From Voacanga thouarsii (taxonomy: Eukaryota; Streptophyta; Magnoliopsida; Gentianales; Apocynaceae): a stretch of DNA of 64,000 nt. Every line of letters begins with the position of its first letter. Position 1 is the first letter of the stretch. Location: assembly GCA_026120185.1 (NCBI GenBank), contig JANUWF010001815.1:744001-808000 (forward strand), in the 5' to 3' direction. Made by a program: the position numbers and the translations under genes. The notes beneath the pieces were generated by a model. It was given only the letters and a program-made list of their open reading frames with translations, had not been told where the DNA came from and did not search any database. This document shows, one piece after another, positions 44,906 to 56,899 of the stretch.

Positions 44906-46166
44906 AGGTATGTTTATGATTGAGATAAATATTGCCTTTAGAAATGAGATATGGGTATTAGATAACGGATGTGGATCTCATTTGTGCAATAACTTGCAAG
45001 GACTAAAGAGCAGTAGAAGGCTAGAAAACGGCGACATGGACCTACGTACTGCAAATGGGGCAAAGGTTGCTGCACTTGCTGTGGGGACATACGAGCTAAA
45101 CCTGCCTTCGAGATTAATTTTAGAACTGGAAAACTGTTATTATGTACCAGTTTTAATGAAAAACATTATCTCAGTTGCGTGTTTAGACTTATGTAGATTT
45201 CATTTAATATTTAAGAATAAATGTTCTTCTTTTTCATTGAATGATATTTATTATGGTTCAGCAACTTTGGTTAATGGTTTATATATTCTAGACTTGGACA
45301 ATCCAATTCTCAATATAAATAATAAGAAACCTAAAATAGATAACTCTAACACCTCTTACTTATAGCATTGTCGTTTGGGCCATGTAAACGAAAATCGTAT
45401 TTCTAAGTTACACAAGCTTGGTGACTTAGGGTTATTTGATTATGAATCATATGGCACATGCAAGTCTTGTTTACTAGACAAAATGACTAAAACTCCTTTT
45501 CCAGGAAAAGGAGAATGAGCCAAAGAGTTATTAGAACTCATACATTCTGATGTATGTGGCCCAATGTCAATACAAGTAAGAGAAGGTTATAATTATTTCA
45601 TGACATTTATCGATGATTTCTCACGATACAGGTATTTGTATTTAATGAAATACAAATTTGAGGCCTTTGAAAGGTTCAAAGACTTCAAGAATGAAATAGA
45701 GAAACAACTTGGCAAAAGTATTAAGACTCTAAGATCTGATCGAGGAGGAGAATATTTGAGTCAAGAGTTTTTCAGTTATCTTAAAGATAATGGGATATTA
45801 TCTCAATGGACTCCACCATATATACCTCAACATAATGGTGTATCTGAGAGAAGGAATCGAACCCTTCTAGACACGGTACGGACCATAATGGCTTCTACAG
45901 ACCTACCAAAATCGTTTTGGGGGTATACACTAGAGACTTCTGTTTATATACTAAACAGAATTCTGACAAAATCGGTTGATACTACCCCATTTTAGATGTT
46001 CTTTGGTAAAAGACCAAAGTTATCTCACTTGCGAGTATGGGGTTGTCCTGCCTTTGTTAAAAGGCCACAGTCAGACAAACTTGATAGTAAGTCCGATAAG
46101 TGTTTGTTTATGGGATATCCAAAAGAATCTTTTTGATATTACTTCTATCAACCCTCCGAAAACAAA
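44906..46166 (+). pseudogene. Angela-like protease and integrase, broken
   Basis: Protease begins W-V-L-D-N-G-C-G-S-H (Asp kept, the following residue Asn where Thr or Ser is usual). GAG-pre-integrase has its H-C-R-L-G-H near 45366 after a stop. Integrase has first Asp in I-H-S-D-V-C-G (near 45550), second Asp at residue 59 and Glu at residue 95 (counted from 45564), 35 residues apart, so the DDE triad is intact. Stops near 45363, 45519, 45993 and 46135. Confidence 0.87.
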
Positions 46167-47997
46167 TTGTTTATTTCGAAGCATGCTGTCTTCTTAGAGA
46201 AGGAGCACATGCTCAAAGGAGACAATGGGAGTAAGATTGAACTTAGTGAAGTTCATGAAGATCAAACAAACAAGGATCAACCATCTAACCCCACATCTAT
46301 TGAGAGAATAGATGAACCTTCTAATACACAAGAACCTCGTAGATCTAGTAGGATACGTATAGCACTTGAGAGATATGGATTTCTCATTAGTGACCATAAT
46401 GACGTATTGCTCATAGATGAAGATAAGCCTACTACCTACAAAGATGTTCTGAATAGTTTAGAATCTGACAAATGGCTTGAGGCCATAAAGTCAGAGATGG
46501 ATTCCATGTATGACAACCAAGTATGGACTTTAGTTGATCCACCCAAAGGAATTAAACCTATTGGGTGCAAGTGGGTTTTCAAGAAGAAAATGGACATAGA
46601 TGGTAACTTAGTTACCTATAAAGCACGACTAGTGGCGAAGGGTTATCGTCAACAACATGGTATTGACTATGATGAAACCTTCTCGCCAGTAGCCATGTTG
46701 AAATCCATTAGGATACTCCTAGCCATTGCTGCTCATTACGATTATGATATTTGGCAAATGGATGTGAAAACTGCTTTCCTAAATGGAAATCTGACTAAGG
46801 AAGTGTATATGACACAACCTGAGGGTTTCACATCCAATGATGGCACAAAGGTGTGTAAGCTGCAAAGGTCTATTTATGGACTTAAGCAAGCTTCTAGGAG
46901 TTGGAATATCTGTTTTGATGAAACAATCAAAGAGTTTGGTTTCATTTAAAATATGGATGAGCCTTGTGTATACAAGAAGATTAGTGGGAGTGCAATCATT
47001 TTCTTACTGCTTTATGTAGATGACATATTGCTAATAGGAAATGATATACCTGTCTTGCAAATGGTTAAAATTTGGTTATCCAAATAATTCTCCATGAAAG
47101 ACCTTGGTGAAGCAACCTATGTTCTTGGAATAAGGATCTATAGAGATAGATCCAAAAGGCTGCTTGGTTTTTCACAGTCTACATATATAGATAAAGTGCT
47201 AAAGAGATTTAGCATGGATCAATCCAAAAAAGAATTCTTGCCCATGTCACATGGTGTAAGCCTTTCAAAGTCGATGTCTCCCAAGATATAAGTTGAAAGG
47301 GATCACATGAGTAAGATTCCATATGCCTCGGCAATTGGATCTATCATGTATGCTATGATATTTACTGGGCCCGATGTATCTTGTGCTCTCAATTTGACGA
47401 GCAGATACCAATCCGACCCTGGTAAGGGTCATTGGACGGCTGTAAAGAAAATCCTTAAGTACTTACGAAGAACTAAGAATATGTTCTTAGTATATGGAGA
47501 AAGTGATTTGAAAATAAACGGGTATACTGATGCCAGCTTTCAATCTGATAAAGATGATTTCAAATCACAATCTGGCTACGTGTTTACGTTGTGTGGAGGG
47601 ATAATAAGTTGGAAAAGTTCCAAACAAGAGACTGTTGCTGACTCTACGACAGAAGCAGAGTACATAGCTGCTTCTAAAGCAGCTAAGGAGGCTGTTTGGA
47701 TCAAGAAGTTCGTGACAGAACTGGATGTGGTTCCTAGTGTTGTTAGTCCAATAACATTGAATTGTGACAACAACAGAGCCATTGCACAAGCAAAGGAGCA
47801 GTGGTCTTACCAACAATCCAAACACGTACTACGACGCTATAATCTGACCCGGGAGATTATAGATAGGAATGATGTAAAGATAGAGAGTTTCCACGGATGA
47901 GAACATAGCTGACCCGCTTATGAAAGCACTATCCCAGAAGAAACATAATTGTCATGTTAAGTCATTTGGTATTAGATACATGAATGATTGGCTCTAG
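46167..47997 (+). pseudogene. Angela-like reverse transcriptase and RNase H, broken
   Basis: RT: N-Q-V-W-T-L-V, C-K-W-V-F-K-K-K, K-A-R-L-V-A-K-G, D-V-K-T-A-F-L-N-G, and intact Y-V-D-D at 47013-47024. RNase H: Y-T-D-A-S-F and T-E-A-E-Y-I-A-A, then C-D-N-N-R-A-I. Stops at 46947, 47085 and 47289, and a frameshift near 47883, after which I-A-D-P-L-M-K-A-L and the final stop at 47997 are read. The end is directly followed by the 3' LTR at 48012. Confidence 0.9.
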
Positions 47998-48011
47998 TGC
48001 TAGTGGAAGTT

Positions 48012-48811
48012 TGTTAGTGTTACGCCCTAGAGGCAATCACTTGTACATTGTATATAACACATTTTATTTTAATAAAATGCATTATTTATCTTACAGTTTT
48101 TTTTTTTTTTGTTTACTTTAAGTAATATAACTATTCGATAAAGTGCCTGGTGCAACACTGTATTAAGGAAATCATGATAGAGATCATGATATGAGATTCC
48201 TACTACACTGGATGGTGTTAGTACTTAAATAATCCCTAATCATAGTATTAATGAGATAAGACATCATTAATGCGTTAAGACTAGCATGTGTTAGACTTCC
48301 TGATTTGATCAGGCGGTGGTTCTCATAACCGTGAGTATTGAGATACTCAAAGTTAACACATGGATGCTTGTTAATGGAACAAGTTCATTGGATGACCTAA
48401 CTTTGAGATAATCACATGGATAACTATTTAGCGCCAGTGATATAATCTTAATATAGCAAATGTGCAAGTATCCTTAGACTTGAGATCTCCAAGGTACTTT
48501 ATTTGCTCGATCGAGGGCCTTGTACTTTAATTCCAATCTCCGGAGCTCGATCGAGGGCCGCCTATGGGATGGATATTGGGTACATGGTAAGCTAAACGAA
48601 AGTAGTTGAGAGGGTCAATAAAGGATTCACCACTCCTAATAGGAGGGGGAAATATCTCACAGCCACTTGTAGGAATTACTACTCGAAAGTCCTTGGCCAA
48701 GGCAATTGTGTACTGGAAACAGTTCCAATTGATACACATCTAGAGTAGTGGATTCTTGGTACAAGTACTATTATATTCAGGCCAGAATTAATTCTGGAGG
48801 GAGTTGGCACT
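48012..48811 (+). repeat. Angela-like 3' LTR, first part
   Basis: Starts TGTTAGTGTTACGCCC, matching the 5' LTR start. Interrupted at 48811/48812 by the SIRE-like element (target GCACT). Continues at 59536. Confidence 0.9.
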
Positions 48812-49360
48812 TGTTAGCCCTAAGGGCTTTATTTTATGTTTTGATTTATGACAAATATGGATATGGACTAACATGTCAATTTATTGTGATAGGACATAAT
48901 TGACCTTTGTTTTTCTAAAATCTTCAGATAAGAATTGTTGGCGACTTCTTCATCACTGATTTCAAGAATGGAAGATCAAATGGAAAATCAAGTATATGGA
49001 GTTATACATCAATAAGACTTTTTATGAAGAATATTAGACTAGGAAGTGTTCATTAAGGTATATATATTATTTCCTATGTCCTCTTATCTTTTGATTCATT
49101 TGACTTTACCTTGAAGCTTGAAAAAAGATGATTTTTAAAGTTTTAAAATTCACAGAATTTTGGATGGTACAGTTTGAATCCAAAAGGTTCATCCAAAATC
49201 CTGTAAACTGCGTTGAAAATTGTTTGTCACGGATGTGCCATTTTGGACTTAACTTTTGGATGCATCTTTGTCCAAAACCCGAGTCCAAAACTCAGATGAG
49301 TTTAAACAGAAAAATTTATAGCCGTTTTTTTATGACCGTTGGCATTCCACTTTTTGGCTC

Positions 49361-49368
49361 TATAAATA
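49361..49368 (+). promoter_or_regulatory. TATA box, SIRE-like 5' LTR
   Basis: CTCTATAAATAGCC, a near-perfect plant TATA box, also present in the other LTR at 58790-58797. Confidence 0.7.
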
Positions 49369-49588
49369 GCCTTTAAAGCAAGATTACAAGTAAGATTTTT
49401 GAAACATTCATCTTAGAAACACTATTGCTCAATATTTTCAAAAATCTCCTTTTATCTTAAGCTTCAAAGTGAGTTGATTGTGTATCAAAGATAAAAGTAT
49501 TTTGTGGCTTGTATCCGAGAGAATATCTGCTCAAGTAAGTGAGCTTATCTCTGTTCTATTGATTTTCATATTCTTTGTTTGTGAGTGT

Positions 49589-49790
49589 AAGGTTGTGTGG
49601 TAAAACCCATATGAGGGAGCCTTATTGTGTGTATGTTCAAGGTTGTGGTGTAAAACCCATAGGGGTGAGCCTTGTTGTATATATGTCAAAGGTTGTGGTG
49701 TAAAATCCATAGGGGTAAGCCTTGTTGTGTGTATGTTCAAAGTTGTGGTGTAAAACCTATAGGGGTGAGCCTTTATGTGTTTGAGAGGTT
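49589..49790 (+). repeat. 50-bp tandem repeat in SIRE-like 5' LTR, four units
   Basis: Units start at 49589, 49639, 49689 and 49739 with AAGGTTGTGGTGTAAAACCC, followed by ATAGGGGTGAGCCTTGTTG. Confidence 0.88.
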
Positions 49791-50151
49791 GTGTAAAAGC
49801 TAGTGTGGTGGTCCTCTCTTGTATGTGACTGTTTCATTAAGTGAGGTTAATGAAATAGAGTTGAAAATCCTTATGTGTGAGGCTTAAGGTAGTGGACGTA
49901 GATCATTGTTGATCGAACCACCATACATCTCTTGTGTTATTTTATTTCAGTGGTTCATGCATTTTGTTTTTATGATCTTTCACTGTCTAAATCTGAATAC
50001 ACATCTACGAGTACTTGGATAACTTTCTATGCATCTATAAAGTCAGTCCAAGTATCTTGGTGATCATCCTTATTCAGCATTTTAGACAATTGGGAAAAAT
50101 TATTTTTGCTTGCCAAAAACCTTATTCACCCCCCCTCTAAGGTTTTTCATT

Positions 50152-50167
50152 TGGTATCAGAGCGAGG
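50152..50167 (+). other. Primer-binding site for tRNA-Met, SIRE-like element
   Basis: TGGTATCAGAGCGAGG two bases after the LTR end. Confidence 0.9.
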
Positions 50168-50209
50168 TCTACATATTCTTGGTTTAACAGCCTTGTAGAA
50201 AAGATCTTA

Positions 50210-52115
50210 ATGGCAAGTTCATCTTCTCTTCCATATGTTGAAGGGTCTTCAACAAATCGTCCACCCTTGTTTAATGGGAGCAACTATACTTTCTGGAAAA
50301 ATAAAATAAAGATTTATGTGTGTTCTATTAACTTTAAGTTATGAAGCTTAATAGAGAATGGTCCTTTTATTCTATCAAAGATGATTGATGGCATAAAAAT
50401 ACCTAAACAGAATGACGAGTATAGTGTGGAAGACAATGTAAAAATGACTCTAAACTTTCAAGCTACGAACATTCTGTGTTGTGCACTAGATGCAACTGAA
50501 TACAACCGTGTTAGTGGTGTGATTCAGCTCATGATATGTGGAGATTGCTAGAAGTCACCCATGAGGGGACTAATCAAGTCAAAGAATCAAAACTTGGGCT
50601 TCTTATTCATGATTATGAATTATTTACTATGAAGCCAAACGAAAGTATCACTGACATATTCACAAGATTTACCAATATCTCAAATGGTTTGAAAGCTTAC
50701 GGAAAGGTTTATTCCCTTGGGGAACAAAATCGAAAAATTCTTGATGTTTTACCAAAGAGCTGGCAGCCTAAAACTCTTACTGTAGAAGAATCCAAGTATT
50801 TAAAATCCTTACCTACTGAAGAGTTGATCGGATCTCTTTTAACTCATAAAATGAAGCTTAAAAGGTTTCATGAGTCTGATGATCATGATAAAGGCAGAAA
50901 AGGGATTGCTCTAAAAGCTGAAAGTGAAGATGAAGAAACAAGCTCTTCAGAAAGTAGTGAAGGCATGGACGGTGATGACTTAGCAATGATAGCAAAAAAA
51001 TTCAGAAGGATTTTCAAAGGAAACTAAAAACGAGGAAGAAAGCTTATAAGAAAGAAAGGACAAACCTCCAACTTCAAACCTCAATGCTTTGAATGTAAAA
51101 GCACGGATCACTTCATTGCAGACTGTCCGGTTGCAAAAGGAAAGGAAGGAAAAGTGTCTAAGAAGAGGAAAGACCAGAAAATCAAGAAAGGTAAAGGACT
51201 GATGGGAGCTTGGGACTTAAATGATGAATCTAGAGATGAAGAATCTAAGGAAGAAACTGCCAACATTTGCTTCATGACTTTGGAAAATGAGGTAAACTTT
51301 TCAATATCAAGATGCATGTCTATTTCGCATACATCTATGATTGAAAAGCATGTTGGCCCTAATGAGTTGTTATGTGATATGTTTTGTGAATTAAAAAAAA
51401 AACTGTCCAGAAAAAATAAAGATTTAAAGTTGAAGGTAAATTGTATGATGAAAGAAAATGAAGCTTTGTTGAATAGCTACGAAATGTCTCTTGAAATACA
51501 TATGTGTGCTGAAATTAAAAAAGATGTGATCATGATAGCATTACATCATGCATCTCTAGAAAATAGAAACTTGTGTGATAAAATTCGAATTCTTGAATGC
51601 ATGGTTAGCACCTTCAATGATATGAAAATTAGAGTAAATGATCTTACCAATTGCATTGAAAAATTTACAAATGGTAAAAGCAATCTGGAAAAACTTCTCG
51701 GAACTCAACATCATTTTGGTAATCAAAGTGGGTTAGGATATAACCATGAGGATAGTAACAAAACTTGCATGGCCGGATTTGTTTATACTGGAAATCAAAG
51801 TGGCTTAAAATATAACCAGGAGGATAAAAACAAACCTTGCATGCCCAGATTTGTTTATGCTAGAAATCGAAGTGGCTTAGAATATAAACATGAGGATAAA
51901 GACAAAACTTGCATGCCCAGATTTAGCTCAGCGGAAAATCAAAGTGGCTTAGGATATGAACATAAGAATAAATACAAAAAGAATAAGTTTCAGCATGCTA
52001 AACCTACTCCTTCTCACAGCACATACAAGACATGCACGTATTGTAAAAAACCTGGACATATTATTTCAAGATGTCTTATTAGAAGAAAAGTAGAATCCGG
52101 TGAAGCTACTTTCTA
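50210..52115 (+). pseudogene. SIRE-like gag, broken
   Basis: ATG 50210 (M-A-S-S-S-S-L). N-terminal gag (F-N-G-S-N-Y-T-F-W-K), a stop near 50341 and a shift near 50525, then W-R-L-L-E-V-T-H-E-G-T-N-Q-V-K-E-S-K and L-P-K-S-W of the copia gag core. A stop at 51027 follows. First CCHC knuckle C-F-E-C-K-S-T-D-H at about 51090-51130, acidic and Lys-rich stretch, long helical, probably coiled-coil part (51360-51690), four tandem ~40-residue repeats with N-Q-S-G-L-G-Y (51720-51990), and second CCHC (C-T-Y-C-K-K-P-G-H) near 52035. Ends at 52115. Confidence 0.87.
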
Positions 52116-53541
52116 GAAAATCAAAGAAAATGTTACTAACCTTCATGGACCCAAGAAAGTGTGGGTACCAAAAATCATCTCTTCCTCTCATATATAGGCA
52201 CGGTCTTTAAGCATTACCAAGTGGTTCTTGAACAGCGGTTGTTCAAGACACATGACTGGAAATGCAACATTGCTAGAAGATATTCAGACAACAAATGAAG
52301 TATTTGTTACATTTGGAGACAAAAAGAAAGGGAAGATTTTCGGCATTGGTAATATTGGTAAAGGTTCATTAACCTTTATAAAGCAAGTCTTACTTATTTA
52401 TGATTTGAAATATAACCTGCTCAGCATTAGCCAACTTTGTGACAATGGTTGCAAAGTTATTTTTTAAAAAGATTCTTGCTCTATACTTGACAGTGGAAAT
52501 TTCAAAATCATCTTTACTGCCAAATGCATGGGAAATGTATATACGTTTTATCTTAATGACCTTGTAGCTAATGGAATTAGATGTCTATCCATTCATGATA
52601 ATGATGGTTACCTTTGGCATAGGAGACTCAGTCGTGTATCCTTTGATTTGTTAAATAAACTATCCTCAAAAGAACTTGTTAGAGGGCTTCCAAAAATACA
52701 ATTTGATAAACACAAAATCTGTGATGTATGTCAATTTGGAAAGCAAATCAAAACCTCTTTTAAACCAAAGAAAATGATTTCTACCTCAAAACCTCTTGAA
52801 TTAGTTCATATGGATTTATTTGGACCTATTAGAACTGCTAGTCTTGGAGGTAAAAAATATGCATATGTAATTGTTGATGATTTTTCTAGATTCACCTGGA
52901 CATTATTTCTTGGACAAAAAGATGAAGCATTTACTGAATTTTCAAAACTGATTAAGCGCGTCCAAAGCTCGATTGGATGCAAACTGATTTCTATTAGAAG
53001 TAATAATGTAAAAGAATTTTGTAACAGCGACTTTACTCACTTCTATGATGAAAATGGAATCTTTCATAATTTTTCAACTTCTAAAACTCCTCAACAGAAT
53101 GGTGTTATTGAAAGGAAAAATCGTACCTTGCAAGAAATGGCTAGATCAATGCTTTGTGAAAATGTTCTTCCAAAATACTTTTGGGCTGAAGCTGTTAACA
53201 CAGCATGCTATACAATAAACTGAGTCATGTTAAGACCATTTTTAAGAAAAACTCCTTTTGAACTTATGTTTCACAAAACTCCTTCTATCTCTTATTTTAA
53301 AGTTTTGGGATGCAAATATTTTATTCTAAATACAAGAGATAATCTTGAAAAATTTGATAGCAAGTCCGATGAGGCTATATTTCTTGGATATTCTTCCAAC
53401 AAGAAAGCTTATAGGGTGTACAATAAAAGAACTCTTTGTATGAAAGAATCTGTGCATGTCGTATTTGATGAATCTAACATTTATATTTCAAAAAAAGATG
53501 ACGATGATGTAGGAAAATCAAATGAAGTTAAGTTAGATTAG
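52116..53541 (+). pseudogene. SIRE-like protease and integrase, active-site residues lost
   Basis: Protease begins W-F-L-N-S-G-C-S-R-H-M-T-G: the catalytic Asp is Asn (AAC at 52231-52233). A stop follows at 52467. GAG-pre-integrase has L-W-H-R-R-L. The integrase core, counted from 52528, has Asp 96 (H-M-D-L-F-G-P), Asn 159 instead of the second Asp (I-R-S-N-N) and Glu 195 (V-I-E-R-K-N-R), with 35 residues between the last two. A TGA at 53221 and a stop at 53539 break the frame. Confidence 0.9.
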
Positions 53542-53599
53542 GTTAAAGCTCCATCATTAGATACTCATGCAAAAGAGGAGGAGATCGAAGAATTACAAA

Positions 53600-55289
53600 A
53601 TGAACAAGAGAAAGATCAAACTGAAGATTCTGCAAATCATCAATTGCCGAAAGATTGGAAATACATATCAGGGCATCCAAAGGAGCAAATCATTAGAGAT
53701 CCAAATCAAGGAGTTAAAACTCGACGGTATTTTATCGACAACTTTGCTCTTCTTTCAAATATTGAACCTAATAGCATTGATGTTGCATTACATGATGAAT
53801 TTTGGATTATTGCAATGCAAGAAGAGTTGAATCAGTTCGAAAGAAATCAGGTTTGGAAACTTGTTCCTAGACCGCATGATCATCCTGTTATTGGAACAAA
53901 ATGGGTTTTTAGAAACAATCTTGATGAAAATGGGATTGTAATTAGAAACAAAGCTAGACTAGTAGCTCAAGGATTTAATCAAGAGGAAGGCATTGACTAT
54001 GATGAAACATTTGCTCATGTTGCTAGACTAGAATCAATTCAAATGTTACTTGCTTTTGCATCCTTTAAAAATTTTATGCTCTATCAAATGGATGTCAAAA
54101 GTGCTTTCTTAAATGGCTTTATTGAAGAAGAAGTATACGTTGAGCAGCCACCTGGTTTTTCTCATGAGCTCTATCCAAATTATGTTTTCAAACTATCTAA
54201 AGCTATTTATGGATTAAAGCAAGCTCTTAGAGCTTGGTATGAAAGGCTTAGTGGTTTCCTAATCTCAAAAGGATTTTCTAGAGGCTTAATTGATAATGCC
54301 TTGTTCATCAAATCTAATTTCTCTGATGATTTACTAATCTTCCAAATCTATGTTGATGATATTATTTTTGGTGCTACTAATGACTCCTTTTGCAAGATGT
54401 TTGCTAAGACTATGCAGCAAGAATTGAAATGAGTATGATGGGAGAATTGAACTTCTTTCTCGGACTGCAAATTAAGCAAACTAAAGATGAAATCTTCATT
54501 AACCAAGCAAAGTATGCCAAAGAGTTGCTCAAAAGGTTTGGAATGAATGAAGCAAAAGAAATCAGCACACCTATGAGTATATCCATAAAGCTTGACCAAG
54601 ATGAAAAGGGTAAGAAGATAGATGAACGAAAATATAGAGGTATGATTGGAAGTCTACTATATCTTACTGCTAGTCGACCAGAAATCATGTTTTCAGTATG
54701 TCTTTGTGCTCGATTTCAATCTTGTCCAAAAGAATCTCATTTGAGTGCAGTCAAACGCATACTTCGATATCTTATTGGGACATATAATTATGGATTATGG
54801 TATCCATGCACTAACAAGTTTGATCTTATAGGATATACTGATGCAGATTATGCAAGGTGTAAAATTGAAAGAAAAAGTACTAGTGGCCATTGTCAATTTC
54901 TTGGACACTCACTGGTATCATGGCACAGTAAAAAACAAGCTTGCGTATCATTATCCACCACTGAGGCTGAATATATTGCAGCAGGAAGTTGTTGTGCTCA
55001 AATCTTATGGATGAAGAATACTCTGCGAGATTTCAATTTAAATTTTATTTGTGTTCCTATAATGTGTGATAATACAAGTGCTATCAATCTAACAAAAAAT
55101 CAAGTGCAGCATTCAAGAACAAAGCACATTGAAGTTAAACATCACTTCATCCGAGATCACGTACTCAAAGGAGATGTGTGTGTTGAATATATCTCAACGG
55201 ATGAACAACTTGCATATATCTTTACTAAACCTCTAGCTGAGGACAGGTTCAACAATTTGAGAAGAGGTTTGGGCATTACAAGAATTTGA
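53600..55289 (+). pseudogene. SIRE-like reverse transcriptase and RNase H, one frameshift
   Basis: RT with [23 protein letters not shown], and intact Y-V-D-D (54349-54360). A 1-base deletion near 54425 shifts the frame; the second piece (54429-55289) carries [14 protein letters not shown], then RNase H with Y-T-D-A-D-Y, T-E-A-E-Y-I-A-A and C-D-N-T-S-A-I. Apart from the deletion the region is well kept, making it the best-preserved polymerase in the window. Confidence 0.92.
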
Positions 55290-55724
55290 TAACTAATCTT
55301 TTTGTGTAAGGTCTTCTTATGCAGGAATTGTGAAGAAAAAGATTTTGGAAACACAACTCTACATCCAAAATATCTTGTTCTTGTTTTGGACGAAGTGCTG
55401 GAATCTAATTTCTACATCCAAAATGCATTTCAGGGAAACACTCTTTTGGACATTGATTTCGGATCTTATCTTGTTCCAAAATCAATGGTTAATATTCCTT
55501 TATTCCAAATTTCGAGTTTTAAAAAATTGGTTTGCACGTTTTTCAAAACATCTCAGAAACACTTATGTTTCCAAGGCATTTTGTTCTCTCATTCTTCTAG
55601 ACATTCAAGGCTATCTGATTTTCTCTTTCTCAAAACTCTTGAAACCGTCATTCCTCCAAAACAACTTCTCCGTCTTCTTTCTCTTTGAAAACCCAAAAAG
55701 CCCTAAAAAAGCTTGAATCTTTCA

Positions 55725-56899
55725 ATGGCAAAAACTAAATCTTCCATTCCAAAACCGAAAAAGGAGCAAAAGCCCACTCCGATGAAATAGAAAAAGGTTT
55801 CGGGTTCAAAAGGCAAAGCCAAAAAAGCCTTTCCGTAGCCTCACTTCTCGGCTTCTCACTATAATTCGTCTAAATCATCTTTCGAACAACCAAGTTCTGC
55901 AAATCAGGTACCCCGATTTCTTGACTCTAAATGCGAATCTGAGTACAATGATTGGGTTTCAAGAAACAGAACTGTGATCTCTGGCTATTGGGTTAATCAT
56001 TCTACCTTCTTAAATCTGTCTAATATTCTGGACATGTTTGATCACATTGGGTGGGGAAGTTTGTTGTCAGTCGATGAGAAAATATATACTCCCTTGGTAT
56101 GGGAATTCTACGCTAATTTGAGAAAAAGAAAGTTGGAAGAAACTGAGGGAGGCTTTATGATTAGATGGTATGTATCCAGAGTTAAGGGCAAAGAAATAGA
56201 ATTTGATCATAGGCTGTTTAACAGAATTTGTGATGTTAAAGATGTCGGCCTTCAGTACTTTGAGATGAATAAATTTGGAAAGAAATTTTTTATCGGAAAA
56301 ATTTTGAAAAACTGTTCACTGGAGGGAAAAGCTTTGAAAGTTCTGGAAATAGAAATTCAAAATGGCTGAATGGGACGGGTAGAATCTTGCACCACATGGT
56401 ATCAACCATGATTATTCCCAGTTCTGGTCATAAAACTTCTATCAGTATTCTGCAAATGGTGGTAATGCTTGGGTTGGTTGAACAGAGGCAGATAAATTTT
56501 GGTTTTTTAGCCACCAAGCTTATGTTGCAATCTCGTAACACCTCAAGCAAAGCTCTTCCTTTTGGCAATCTGTTGACAAAAGTCTTTCAATTTTTTAAAG
56601 TTGATTTAAATTCTATTCCATGTGATCCCTCAAAAACAAATGTCTACAGCTATGACTCTTTTGAAAAGATGGGATATGTTAGGGAAGGAAATTCATGGAA
56701 ATTGTTGAGAGAATCTACTGGAAAAGAAAAGGAAAACTTGATAAAGATCAAGGAAGAAGGAAAGTCAGGAACCAAAAGAAAGATTGACGAGGAAGGAACT
56801 ATTCAGAAAACAGAAACTCCTCCTCCTTCTCCCAAACCCAAAGGAAAAAGGCAGAAACATGTAGTTGTGAAGCGAAAATCCAGCAGGATTGCTGGTTAG
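55725..56899 (+). pseudogene. SIRE extra (env-like) ORF, broken
   Basis: ATG 55725 (M-A-K-T-K-S-S), downstream of RNase H. Lys/Ser-rich N-terminus with stops near 55788 and 55836, then a folded part (55974-56369) with W-V-N-H-S-T-F and W-E-F-Y-A-N-L, a shift near 56375, then F-G-F-L-A-T-K-L and a Lys/Pro-rich, probably nuclear-type tail (P-P-P-S-P-K-P-K-G-K-R-Q-K) to 56899. It resembles the 'putative plant transposon protein' family of SIRE elements, historically called envelope-like. I see no clear signal peptide or membrane segment, so the envelope label is doubtful. Confidence 0.72.

Larger units (their letters stand above)
48812..50149 (+). repeat. SIRE-like 5' LTR
   Basis: 1338 bp, TGTTAGCCCTAAGGGC to GGTTTTTCA. 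Holds a TATA box at 49361 and four 50-bp tandem units at 49589-49790. The 3' LTR has three units. Confidence 0.93.

Noticed and set aside
49589..49790. CRISPR-like array
   Set aside because: Units are directly adjacent 50-bp tandem repeats with no unique spacers, inside an LTR of a plant retrotransposon.
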